41,630 nucleotides of DNA from an uncultured Candidatus Saccharibacteria bacterium (GTDB taxonomy: Bacteria > Patescibacteriota > Saccharimonadia > Saccharimonadales > Saccharimonadaceae), in NCBI GenBank assembly GCA_947302765.1, contig CAMYWN010000002.1, forward strand, positions 1 through 41,630, written 5' to 3'. Of the stretch, positions 1 through 7,292 are shown in pieces. The first letter of the stretch is position 1. Each line of letters begins with the position of its first letter. Below the pieces are notes generated by a model. It had not been told where the DNA came from and ran no database searches. It was given only the letters and a program-made list of their open reading frames with translations. The position numbers were made by a program, and so were the translations under genes.

Positions 1-60
1 ATGGGAATAACTATTCATCTTAAAAAAGTGTCCACGATGTAGTGAGGACGAACAAAGCCA

Positions 61-89
61 TTGACAGCACAGCATATTCATGTTACAAT
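61..89 (+). promoter_or_regulatory. Sigma-70 type promoter for the 191-aa gene
   Basis: TTGACA at 61-66, a 17-bp spacer and TACAAT at 84-89, preceded by TG (extended -10). The predicted start is near 96, giving a leader of about 74 nt that contains two small hairpins (AGAG/CTCT near 107-120 and TAGCC/GGCTA near 131-144). Confidence 0.7.
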
Positions 90-169
90 CTACCTAGAGT
101 CCAGAGTATAGCTCTTACGCTCTACAAATCTATAGCCGACAGGCTAAAAACGTAAGGAGGACAACGCCT

Positions 170-745
170 ATGTTGTATAAGAACCTTTCAACTCGGGAGC
201 TTTACGCTTCCATCCCTGATACCAACATTATTACGGTATTTTTCGAGACTGGACTGAAATTCGGTAGCACGCAGCTCGCCGTCTCAGCCATGGAGGAGTT
301 AATGATCCGCGAGGATACAGACATTATCGCCGCAGTACTCCAGTCGGCCGCCGACACAGGAAAGCTGGTACCCGGCACCCCCATGGCCGGCATGATTGGT
401 AGATCCTTAAAAGAAAGCTGCCGTCACGATCCTCTTCTCCAGAAATACGGCATAGCCCTCCTGAAAGGTGAAGGGGGAAAAGGACCCTTCAAATGGGCAA
501 AATCCGGCGAGGCTACCAAGTACTTCGACCACAGCGAAGGATACGTGAAACTACGCGACGGCATCGAAGCAAGGTATAAGACCGCTACGACTGCGTATCT
601 CACGAAGCACAGCGAGAGGTTGAAGAAAATACTCGAAGCATCCAATCTCGCCCCGATGGAACGCACCGCCTCAGAAGGTGTCGCATCCATACATGACGAT
701 TGGATCGAAGAAGCACTTCGCGAAATTACCCAGCCTCAAGGGTAA
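170..745 (+). CDS. Hypothetical protein, 191 aa
   Basis: I do not recognise this family. The start is supported by a strong Shine-Dalgarno AAGGAGG at 154-160, nine bases before the ATG, and by the consensus promoter at 61-89. The protein is soluble-looking, without signal peptide or membrane segment; it is mixed alpha/charged, with a G/K-rich stretch near residues 100-110 (GEGGKGPFKW) and a helical, basic second half. It ends just before a perfect bidirectional terminator shared with the convergent pnp. A single-gene transcription unit is likely. Function unknown. Confidence 0.75.
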   Translation: MLYKNLSTRELYASIPDTNIITVFFETGLKFGSTQLAVSAMEELMIREDTDIIAAVLQSAADTGKLVPGTPMAGMIGRSLKESCRHDPLLQKYGIALLKGEGGKGPFKWAKSGEATKYFDHSEGYVKLRDGIEARYKTATTAYLTKHSERLKKILEASNLAPMERTASEGVASIHDDWIEEALREITQPQG

Positions 746-762
746 CCATCAGCACATTACTC

Positions 763-793
763 AAATCCCGTTAACAAGGTTAACGGGATTTTT
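763..793. terminator. Bidirectional intrinsic terminator
   Basis: Perfect 13-bp inverted repeat (763-775 and 779-791, 3-nt loop) with A-run on one side and T-run on the other, between the stop of the 191-aa gene and the stop of the convergent pnp. Confidence 0.85.
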
Positions 794-816
794 AATTGCC
801 AAACTTAGATGCTACG

Positions 817-2991
817 CTATTTTACACCAATCATCGAGAGACTCAGCTTCCCATGGTCAATCGCCACCAGCTTCACCTTCACCTTATCGCCCACATGGAG
901 CACCTCATCCACAGATTTCAGTCTCTTCCCCTCACGAATCTGCGAGATATGTAGCATCCCGTCAATTCCTGGCATAATGTTCACAAACGCACCAAAGTCT
1001 TTAATCGATACCACAGTGCCTTCGTAAATCTTACCAACTTCCGGCTCCTCTACTAGCGACTTAATCCACTCCAAGGCCTTAGCGATCTTCTCCGGATCAT
1101 TACCAGAGACCGTCACAAGTCCAGAATCTTCAATGTCTACTTCAGCCCCAGTCTCGGTCGTAATCTTATTGATCATTTCTCCGCCCTTACCGATAATCGC
1201 ACCAATTTTCTCCGGCTTCACCATTAGCTTCTCAATCTGTGGCGCATACTTAGAAATCTCCGCCCTCGGCTTATCAATCACTTCCATAATATGTTTCAAG
1301 ATAAACATCCGCCCCTCATGCGACTGCCCGATCGCTTTCTCTAGAATCTCTACCGGTAAACCATGTACCTTCATATCCATCTGAAGCGCCGTTACACCCT
1401 CTGAAGTTCCAGTCACCTTGAAATCCATATCTCCAGCAAAATCCTCCGCATCCATAAGATCCGTTAGTACATAAGCCTTGTCAATATCATCCGCCGTAAT
1501 CTCAGTACCCTTCGGCACATCCACCATCAGCCCCATCGCGACCCCTGATACTGGCCTCTTAATTGGCACACCGGCATCCATCAAAGCCATACAGGACGAA
1601 CAAGTCGCCGCCATCGAAGTAGAACCGTTCTGCGACATAATCTCAGTCACCGAGCGAATCGCATAAGGAAAGTCCTCTTCTGACGGCAGTACCGGAATCA
1701 AAGCTCTTTCTGCTAGATACCCATGCCCAATCTCGCGCCTACCAGGAGAGCCAATCCTACCGGGCTCACCCACAGTATAAGACGGCGCATTGTAATGATG
1801 CATATAGCGTCTTTTACCATCCGTCACCTCCATCGTATCTACATCCTGCGAATAGGACAAAGGTGCCAAAGTTACGATATTCATCGCCTGCGTTACGCCC
1901 CTAGTAAATAGCGACGAACCATGCGTTCTTGGCAAAATCCCAACCTGGCTCGACAACGGTCTCACCTCATCAAGCTTACGACCATCTGGGCGTACGCCTT
2001 CCTCAACAATTCCACGCCGTACCTCTTTGTGTACCGCAAGTTCAAACGCTTGATCATAAATATCACGCAAGTTTTCATCATACCATGCCACCTTTTCATT
2101 ATCCGTCTCACCTTGCCCCTTAGCAAGCGCAAACTCATCATGCATCGCATATTTAATATCATCCAAAATATGTGCTCTCTCCATTACATTACCACGCACT
2201 TTGGAACCAAACTTACCCTTAGTCCACTCTTCAACTTCCTTCAAAATCGCCTCATCCGGGAGCACCAATTCATACTCTTGCGGCGTCGCATCTACCTGTT
2301 TTGCTAGCTCCCTCTGGAGATTTAGCACCGGCTGTACGTTTGAAACCGCCCAATGCATCGCCTCGATAATGGTCTCTTCTGGTACTTCTTTCATCCCGGC
2401 TTCCACCATCATCACCTTACCATCTTTACAAGCTACCACAAGGTCCATCGGCGAAAGTTCACGCTCTTCCGGGCTTAAGAACCCCTTGAATTCACCGCCA
2501 ATTCGCCCAATCCGAATTCCAGCCACCGGCCCATCAAAGGGCACACCGGCATTCATCAGTGCCGACGACGCCGCAATCATCGCTACACAATCTGGTCTAA
2601 ATGATGGGTCCATCGACAGAACTGTACAAACTACCTGCACCTCCTGTCTGTAGCCTTTCGGGAATAGCGGTCGTATCGGCCGATCAATCAACCGCCCCAC
2701 CAGCACCGCTTCATCCGCTGGCTTTCCTTCACGCTTGATAAACCGCGACCCAGAGATTTTGCCTGCCGCATACCACTTTTCTTCGTAGTCAATCGATAGC
2801 GGGAAGAAATCCTGTACCACTGGCTTAGTCCCCACCACGACAGAACCCAGCACCACAGTATCACCATAGGTCACCAAGACCGAAGAAGTCGAACGAAAAC
2901 CAACTCTGTTCACTTCCAACGTCAGTTCTCGCCCTAACCATTCCGTCGAAACCCTCACCGTCTTCTTGCCATTAGGGTTAATAATTTCCAT
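817..2991 (-). CDS. pnp: Polyribonucleotide nucleotidyltransferase (PNPase)
   Basis: 3'-5' phosphorolytic exoribonuclease/polymerase of mRNA turnover. The 724-aa length and order match the family: two RNase PH-like domains (about residues 1-220 and 320-550) around an alpha-helical linker, then KH (KPEKIGAIIGKGGEMINKI) and C-terminal S1 (GKIYEGTVVSIKDFGAFV). Diagnostic motifs include GDTVVLGSVV near the N-terminus and the second-core stretch GVPIKRPVSGVAMGL. The start is supported by GAAAGG nine bases upstream. It is monocistronic, divergent from an alarmone synthetase gene and preceded by a leader of roughly 235 nt carrying a large branched hairpin, which recalls known autoregulation of pnp through its leader in enterobacteria (analogy only). 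Confidence 0.97.
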   Translation of the reverse strand: MEIINPNGKKTVRVSTEWLGRELTLEVNRVGFRSTSSVLVTYGDTVVLGSVVVGTKPVVQDFFPLSIDYEEKWYAAGKISGSRFIKREGKPADEAVLVGRLIDRPIRPLFPKGYRQEVQVVCTVLSMDPSFRPDCVAMIAASSALMNAGVPFDGPVAGIRIGRIGGEFKGFLSPEERELSPMDLVVACKDGKVMMVEAGMKEVPEETIIEAMHWAVSNVQPVLNLQRELAKQVDATPQEYELVLPDEAILKEVEEWTKGKFGSKVRGNVMERAHILDDIKYAMHDEFALAKGQGETDNEKVAWYDENLRDIYDQAFELAVHKEVRRGIVEEGVRPDGRKLDEVRPLSSQVGILPRTHGSSLFTRGVTQAMNIVTLAPLSYSQDVDTMEVTDGKRRYMHHYNAPSYTVGEPGRIGSPGRREIGHGYLAERALIPVLPSEEDFPYAIRSVTEIMSQNGSTSMAATCSSCMALMDAGVPIKRPVSGVAMGLMVDVPKGTEITADDIDKAYVLTDLMDAEDFAGDMDFKVTGTSEGVTALQMDMKVHGLPVEILEKAIGQSHEGRMFILKHIMEVIDKPRAEISKYAPQIEKLMVKPEKIGAIIGKGGEMINKITTETGAEVDIEDSGLVTVSGNDPEKIAKALEWIKSLVEEPEVGKIYEGTVVSIKDFGAFVNIMPGIDGMLHISQIREGKRLKSVDEVLHVGDKVKVKLVAIDHGKLSLSMIGVK

Positions 2992-3030
2992 AAAAATAAT
3001 CCTTTCTTGGGAAAACTTCAGGTATCATCA

Positions 3031-3185
3031 GTCAAAGTCACCAGATACCAAAAACGCCAAATCGAAGGACGTAAAGGTCAAATCTATGATTTGACCGCCG
3101 AAGGGGCGAAGCGATGTGATAAAATCTCTGATTTATCACATCACGAAGCTCCTGAGATTGGCGTTTTGGTATTTGGGACTTTGAC
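3031..3185 (-). promoter_or_regulatory. Branched hairpin element in the pnp leader
   Basis: The ends form a long imperfect stem: 3031-3039 pairs perfectly with 3177-3185, continuing through 3041-3063 with 3156-3176 (two one-base bulges and one G-T or mismatch). Inside are a perfect 9-bp hairpin (3076-3084/3088-3096), a 4-bp hairpin (3096-3099/3105-3108) and a 13-bp hairpin with one bulge (3113-3126/3130-3142). CGAAG recurs at 3063, 3099, 3107 and 3144, at the junctions. No T-run follows on either strand, so it is not a terminator. It lies wholly between the predicted pnp start site and the pnp SD. Confidence 0.75.
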
Positions 3186-3232
3186 AACATAATATCTGCC
3201 GTCTTCCCAATTTGTTAAATATCCTGCCCCCA

Positions 3233-3261
3233 ATTATACCAAATCTTGCCTTTTAGAGCAA
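3233..3261 (-). promoter_or_regulatory. pnp promoter
   Basis: On the minus strand TTGCTC (3261-3256), 17-bp spacer, extended -10 TGG-TATAAT (3238-3233). The -35 interlocks with that of the divergent promoter (3246-3274). Confidence 0.7.
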
Positions 3262-3274
3262 AATATGGTATAAT
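3246..3274 (+). promoter_or_regulatory. Promoter of the alarmone synthetase gene
   Basis: TTGCCT (3246-3251), 17-bp spacer, extended -10 TGG-TATAAT (3269-3274). It overlaps the divergent pnp promoter, so the two may compete for polymerase. Confidence 0.7.
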
Positions 3275-3332
3275 AGAAAAGGTTACGTTTAGTTACTTGA
3301 TTAACAGTACTTTAGAAAGCGAGGTCGAAATA

Positions 3333-3953
3333 ATGACGCCCCAAGAGCAACTCGAAAACTATACCTTTTGCCAAGTTCTCTGTGAAAGAGCCATGGAACA
3401 CATTAAGACAGATATCAATGACTACTTACGGGAACTGGAATTAGGAAACGAAAAACCACCAATAAAACCTATCGAAACACGAATCAAGAGTTTCGAGTCT
3501 GCGAGGGAAAAATGTCGCAGTCGAAAGATAAAGATGACCATCGACTCTATGCTAACTAGTCTTAGAGATATAGCTGGCATCAGGATCACCACATTGTACA
3601 TAGATGATGTATACAGCATCGCGGAGGCCCTTAAAATACGGTTCCATTCAAGTATCCCGGATGACGGGATAAGAGATCGCATCGTCGAGCCAAAGGATAA
3701 TGGATATCGGAGCTTTCATATTGTTGTACAGAAGGCATTGTTTTTCAAAGGAAGGACTTATATTGTCCCAGTTGAAATACAAATCCGAACAATCGTGATG
3801 GACGTATGGGCGGCACTAGAACACGACCTCGTCTACAAAAAAGAAGGTTGCTCAGAAGCAGTCAAGACGAAATTCAGGGATATGGCCGATTATTTGAACG
3901 AAGTTGACACGGCAGCAAATGCCCTGCATCAGAAAGCAGTAGCCAAACCATAA
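3333..3953 (+). CDS. Small alarmone synthetase, RelA/SpoT (p)ppGpp synthetase domain
   Basis: Predicted to transfer pyrophosphate from ATP to GDP/GTP, making (p)ppGpp. The 206-aa protein is a stand-alone synthetase domain without HD hydrolase, TGS or ACT domains, like the RelQ/YjbM group. Visible family motifs are DIAGIRI (mid-domain), EPKDNGYRSFHIVV and PVEIQIRTIVMDVWAALEHD, which carries the conserved EIQIRT strand and the WAALEH helix. I chose the ATG at 3333 because AAGCGAGG precedes it and the upstream in-frame ATG at 3246 lies within the promoter. It is divergent from pnp. RelQ subtype assignment is inference; the domain call is firm. Confidence 0.9.
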   Translation: MTPQEQLENYTFCQVLCERAMEHIKTDINDYLRELELGNEKPPIKPIETRIKSFESAREKCRSRKIKMTIDSMLTSLRDIAGIRITTLYIDDVYSIAEALKIRFHSSIPDDGIRDRIVEPKDNGYRSFHIVVQKALFFKGRTYIVPVEIQIRTIVMDVWAALEHDLVYKKEGCSEAVKTKFRDMADYLNEVDTAANALHQKAVAKP

Positions 3954-3954
3954 C

Positions 3955-3989
3955 AAAAACCCCGCGCTTTTACAGGCGGGGTCTTTTTT
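3955..3989. terminator. Bidirectional intrinsic terminator
   Basis: ACCCCGC (3959-3965) pairs with GCGGGGT (3976-3982), flanked by an A-run before and a T6 run after; serves the alarmone synthetase gene and the convergent rpsO. Confidence 0.85.
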
Positions 3990-4254
3990 ATTTCCTAAGT
4001 CCTAACTTGCTGATGGTCTTCTTGTACAGCTCAAAATCGGTCTCTTCTAGATACTTTAGAAGCTTCTTACGCTTCCCAACCATCTGCATTAAACCTCTTT
4101 TGGCCATAAAGTCATGTTTATTATTCTTGACATGCTCGGTCACTTCTTTAATCCGCTCAGTCAGAATAGCAACTTGAACTTCAGGAGAACCAACATCCGC
4201 CTTATTACGGGCGACTTTGGCAATAGCCTTAGTTTTATTCTCTTTTGTTATCAT
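3988..4254 (-). CDS. rpsO: 30S ribosomal protein uS15
   Basis: 88 aa, the usual size of S15. Recognised from GSPEVQVAILTERI, the central KNNKHDFMAKRGLMQMVGKRKKLLKYL and the C-terminal Y-K-L-GLRK ending. It binds 16S rRNA helices 20-22 in the platform. A longer reading frame begins six codons upstream, but that start falls inside a promoter: TGC-TATAAT ends exactly six bases before the ATG at 4254, so this ATG should be the first transcribed codon (leaderless). In many bacteria rpsO precedes pnp in one operon; here they are near but separated by the alarmone synthetase gene. Confidence 0.95.
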   Translation of the reverse strand: MITKENKTKAIAKVARNKADVGSPEVQVAILTERIKEVTEHVKNNKHDFMAKRGLMQMVGKRKKLLKYLEETDFELYKKTISKLGLRK

Positions 4255-4260
4255 GCTCAC

Positions 4261-4269
4261 ATTATAGCA
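4261..4269 (-). promoter_or_regulatory. Extended -10 of leaderless rpsO
   Basis: Minus-strand TGC-TATAAT, six bases from the rpsO ATG; no Shine-Dalgarno fits between. Confidence 0.7.
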
Positions 4270-4359
4270 CACTCCACCCCTAGCGTCAACGGAGAGTAAA
4301 ACCTAGCCACAACTCTAGGACGAAACTTAGTTACAACCCCGCAAGTAAAGTCTCAAGAA

Positions 4360-4839
4360 TTACTCGTTCTCTTCAACAACCTCTACAAATTCCGGTCGCG
4401 TCTTAATAATATAATAGAGTGTCGATTTTTCAATCACTTCGCCAGAAATCACTACCCGTTCCCCATCTTGAGGATATTCGTCTTCGTCTAGCCCCTCGAT
4501 TACAAACTCCGTCCCAATCTTATTTCCATCCTCATCTTCCTGAACAATCGAATATTTCGTCATCGGGTGTGACACAATTCCTTCAATTCGGACCGTCTTA
4601 CCCAACATCTCGCCATTTTGAATCGCCTTTGATTGCGCTCGCATCGTATCATAATCGCCGTACTCTACCACTACATCTGGCTCCGAATAATCCATCTGTA
4701 CAACGATACCACCATCCCCAGATTCGATCGTTTCTTCCCGATCGCTTTTCGTAACCAGCACTACTGCCACCACCGCAATCAGCACAACTACCGCCACTAC
4801 TATACCAACTATAATGCCTTTGTTTTTCTTTTCCACCAT
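4360..4839 (-). CDS. Membrane-anchored OB-fold-like protein
   Basis: 159 aa. A short basic N-terminus (MVEKKNKG) leads into one hydrophobic helix (residues about 8-30), an acidic linker and a C-terminal beta-rich domain from about residue 65 to 155. The segment GKTVRIEGIVSHPMT...FVIEG...GERVVISGEVIEKS resembles the tRNA_anti-like/OB-fold domains found in extracytoplasmic bacterial proteins; that assignment is by pattern only. A strong SD (AAAGGAGGA) sits four to six bases before the ATG. It lies 38 bp after the aquaporin stop on the same strand and may be cotranscribed with it. Function unknown. Confidence 0.6.
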   Translation of the reverse strand: MVEKKNKGIIVGIVVAVVVLIAVVAVVLVTKSDREETIESGDGGIVVQMDYSEPDVVVEYGDYDTMRAQSKAIQNGEMLGKTVRIEGIVSHPMTKYSIVQEDEDGNKIGTEFVIEGLDEDEYPQDGERVVISGEVIEKSTLYYIIKTRPEFVEVVEENE

Positions 4840-4877
4840 TTTATCCTCCTTTTGCTAATTAAAACAGTTGGTTTCAG

Positions 4878-5567
4878 CTATTTACTCTCAAGCGCCTTGT
4901 ATGTATAAGCCGCAAGTAACCCGCCCACGAGTGGCCCTGCGATAAATACCCACAATGCCCCCATTGGTGCGCCATTTCCACTAAATGCCGCAACTATCGC
5001 TGGCCCAACCGACCTCGCCGGATTCACACTCGTGCCAGTTAAACCTATTCCTAAAATATGCACTGCAATTAGAGAAAGTGCGATTACTAGTCCAGCAACA
5101 TGGCCGTGCTTGGCCTTTTCCGAAGTTACGCCGAGAATCGAAATCACAAACACAAATGTTAGCAGCACTTCTACCAAAAGTCCTACCCATGCATTATCAT
5201 TTACACCAGCAAGACCATTCGCTCCAAACCCTCCAGTCATATCCACAATACCAGCCCCATTAAATATTAAAGCCAAAACTCCAGCTCCAACAAAAGCACC
5301 TAATACCTGAGAAACCACGTAGCCACAAAAGTCTTTTCCTGACATCTTTTTCGAAATCAACATCGCAAGCGATACTGCTGGATTAATATGACAACCCGAA
5401 ATATTCCCAATACTATACGCCATCGTAAGTAGCCCTAATCCAAACGCAAGCGCCGTCAGAACATAGCCACCACCCAGCATCGCATCGCACCCCACCGCCA
5501 TAGCCGTACCGCAACCAATCAGCACCAACACCATTGTGCCGATAAATTCAGCAATGTATTTTTTCAT
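4878..5567 (-). CDS. Aquaporin, MIP family (AqpZ-like)
   Basis: Integral membrane water channel, 229 aa with six predicted helices and both NPA loops: GCHINPAVSLAM and TSVNPARSVGPA. The His in AVHIL before the second half-helix and the Arg after the second NPA match the narrow aromatic/arginine filter of water-selective AqpZ rather than glycerol facilitators, which usually carry Asp after the second NPA and lack this His. The start at 5567 (MKKYIAEFIGT) is chosen because TTGGAGGAAC precedes it; the reading frame is open 17 codons further up without an SD. Confidence 0.92.
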   Translation of the reverse strand: MKKYIAEFIGTMVLVLIGCGTAMAVGCDAMLGGGYVLTALAFGLGLLTMAYSIGNISGCHINPAVSLAMLISKKMSGKDFCGYVVSQVLGAFVGAGVLALIFNGAGIVDMTGGFGANGLAGVNDNAWVGLLVEVLLTFVFVISILGVTSEKAKHGHVAGLVIALSLIAVHILGIGLTGTSVNPARSVGPAIVAAFSGNGAPMGALWVFIAGPLVGGLLAAYTYKALESK

Positions 5568-5601
5568 ATTGTTCCTCCAATTAGTTATCCTAATAATAAC
5601 A

Positions 5602-6507
5602 TTATTTGCAAAAATCATCCAGTTTTATCGCGTCATCTACGCTGTATTTTCCCACCTTCGTCCGCCGCAATGCCGTCAGATACGCCCCAAGCCTTAATTT
5701 CTCACCAATATCTTCGGCTAACGTTCGAATGTACGTTCCGCTCGATACGGCACATCTTATTTCAAGCTCCGGCCATTCATATCGCAAAATCTCAATCTCG
5801 TAAATTTCCACCTCCCGACTCGGCATTTCAAAATCTTCACCTTTCCGAGCTAGCTTATACGCACGCTCCCCACCAACCTTAATCGCCGAATACCTCGGCG
5901 GCACCTGTTTTATTTTTCCAACAAAAGATTTAATAACAGTCTCAATCGTCTTCAGAGAAGGCAAATCTTGACAAGATAAGGGATCATGAACTGGCTGAAC
6001 AGCGCCAGGAGCAGACGAAAAGTCATGAGTCGACTGAACAACGTCAGAAGCAGACGAGGAACCATGAGCTGATTGAACGGCGCCAGAAACAAGCGCCGCG
6101 CCCTGAGTTGAATATGATTGAATCTCCCCTTCGGGATCACCCGTAGTAGAAACGTACCCAAGTTTCATTGTCGCTACATATTCTTTGTCCAGCTTCAAAA
6201 ATTCTGCAGATTTTTTCGTCATCTTCCCGGTCAAAACAATCAAAAGCCCCGTAGCAAATGGGTCAAGCGTACCCGTATGCCCCACTTTTACTTTCTGACC
6301 CAACTCCTTCCGCATCTTGCCACGCACTTTCGCCACAACCCCAAACGACGAAATCCCGCTCGGTTTATCAATCAAAATCATTCTGTCTTTCGGACGGTCG
6401 CTACTCTCCGCTTTCAAATAGTTGTCACTCTGCACTCTCAAACGGTTATCACTTTGCACCTTCAAATAGTCGCCGCCTTGCGCCTTCAAATCATCATCAC
6501 TTTGCAT
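5602..6507 (-). CDS. truB: tRNA pseudouridine-55 synthase with repeat insertions
   Basis: Isomerises U55 of the tRNA T-loop. The core is normal: MILIDKPSGISSFGVV, GHTGTLDPFATGLL with catalytic Asp82, PRYSAIKVGGERAY and SSGTYIRTLAEDIG. Two unusual parts stand out. Residues 1-40 precede the normal TruB start and are five imperfect eight-residue repeats (unit like SDNYLKVQ). Residues about 131-180, in the loop after GDPEGEIQ, hold three 13-15-residue repeats (AVQSAHGSSSA-like). A C-terminal PUA domain is absent. Start: minus-strand TATAAT ends seven bases before this ATG, so the transcript is likely leaderless; Met43 is the alternative start if the repeats are not translated. Confidence 0.93.
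   Translation of the reverse strand: MQSDDDLKAQGGDYLKVQSDNRLRVQSDNYLKAESSDRPKDRMILIDKPSGISSFGVVAKVRGKMRKELGQKVKVGHTGTLDPFATGLLIVLTGKMTKKSAEFLKLDKEYVATMKLGYVSTTGDPEGEIQSYSTQGAALVSGAVQSAHGSSSASDVVQSTHDFSSAPGAVQPVHDPLSCQDLPSLKTIETVIKSFVGKIKQVPPRYSAIKVGGERAYKLARKGEDFEMPSREVEIYEIEILRYEWPELEIRCAVSSGTYIRTLAEDIGEKLRLGAYLTALRRTKVGKYSVDDAIKLDDFCK
5968..6117. repeat. In-frame tandem repeat inside truB
   Basis: About three imperfect copies of a 42-45-bp unit encoding SGAVQSAHGSSSA, SDVVQSTHDFSSA and PGAVQPVHDPLSC. Frame is kept. Confidence 0.8.
6388..6507. repeat. 24-bp tandem repeat at the 5' end of truB
   Basis: Five degenerate 24-bp copies encoding an eight-residue unit (DDLKAQGG, DYLKVQSD, NRLRVQSD, NYLKAESS, ...). 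Confidence 0.75.
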
Positions 6508-6514
6508 AGAGACA

Positions 6515-6534
6515 ATTATAACATGTGTTATAAT
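6515..6534. promoter_or_regulatory. Back-to-back leaderless promoters of truB and the PRC-barrel gene
   Basis: ATTATAACATGTGTTATAAT is a near-palindrome holding two divergent extended -10 boxes (minus TGT-TATAAT for truB, plus TGT-TATAAT for the PRC gene), eight bases apart. ATGs lie 7 and 6 bases away. Only 33 bp separate the two start codons. Confidence 0.75.
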
Positions 6535-6540
6535 TTAATC

Positions 6541-7143
6541 ATGTTAGTGTATAATTCTCGCCTTATTGGTACTCCTATTCTTAGCATTCAAGCCTCAAGC
6601 CCCATCGGCCGCATTGACTCTATCATCGTAGACCCAGACAACCTTAAAATCGTCGCCTTCAGGCTAAGCGGCCCCACTATTTCAAAAGGCTCTAATAGCT
6701 TACTCGATATCAAAAGTATTCGTGAGTATTCAGATCTTGGTATGATTATCGACAGCACCGACGAGCTCATCGCCGATGATGACGTTGTTAAAATTAGCAA
6801 AATTCTTGCCCTCAATTTCGACCTTATCGATCTCAAAGTCGAAACCAAAAAAGGTTCCAAACTTGGTAAGGTTTCAGCCTTTACTGTCGACTCTAATGAT
6901 TTCACTGTCAAGCAAATCATCGTTAAACGCCCACCACTTAAGGCTTTCATCGACCCCGAGCTCACCATCTCTTGTCGAGAAATCGTCGAAATCACAGACT
7001 ACAAAATCATCGTCAAAGACGAAGAAAAAGTCCTCAAACGTCGCGCCGAAAAAGAAGATTTCATCCCAAATTTCGTCAACCCCTTCCGCGGACAAAACCT
7101 TGCCCAAATCGAAGCAGACAAAGAAGAAAAAGAAGCTAATTAA
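6541..7143 (+). CDS. PRC-barrel domain protein
   Basis: 200 aa with two consecutive beta-barrel modules: residues about 1-85 (GTPILSIQASSPIGRIDSIIVDPDNLKIVAFRL, cut here as GTPILSIQ...GRIDSIIVDP) and about 92-165 (KVETKKGSKLGKVSAF, TVDSNDFTVKQIIV). The pattern of strand-G-x-(I/L)G+(I/V)-x-x-(I/V)-x-D is typical of PRC-barrel proteins such as the RimM C-terminal domain. The C-terminus is charged (KEDFIPNFVNPF...EEKEAN). Start at 6541 follows TATAAT by six bases (leaderless); longer frames upstream run antisense through truB and are not credible. Specific role unknown; PRC-barrels mediate protein or RNA contacts. Confidence 0.8.
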   Translation: MLVYNSRLIGTPILSIQASSPIGRIDSIIVDPDNLKIVAFRLSGPTISKGSNSLLDIKSIREYSDLGMIIDSTDELIADDDVVKISKILALNFDLIDLKVETKKGSKLGKVSAFTVDSNDFTVKQIIVKRPPLKAFIDPELTISCREIVEITDYKIIVKDEEKVLKRRAEKEDFIPNFVNPFRGQNLAQIEADKEEKEAN

Positions 7144-7292
7144 TACCATCGGCATTCAAAACCATTAAACCCTAACTTATCAAATAACCCGCACAAACTT
7201 CAATCGCATCCTCATTCATGAGTCATACTTGAAACTACAAGCCCCCCAAGCTTACATTTTCAAAAACATAATCCAAGAATCGCTAAGCTAGC
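7144..7292. other. Short intergenic region, nothing recognised
   Basis: Between convergent PRC-barrel gene and recX. No clear terminator hairpin with T-run or ORF seen. Confidence 0.5.

Noticed and set aside
3007-3192. 61-aa plus-strand ORF upstream of pnp
   Set aside because: It lies wholly in the branched hairpin of the leader and its open frame is a by-product of the repeats; no SD or promoter.
3246-3332. Upstream in-frame start for the alarmone synthetase
   Set aside because: The extra 29 codons run through the -35/-10 promoter; ATG 3333 has a proper SD.
6118-6540. N-terminal extension of the PRC-barrel protein
   Set aside because: It is antisense to truB, including its repeats, and the leaderless promoter marks 6541 as the start.
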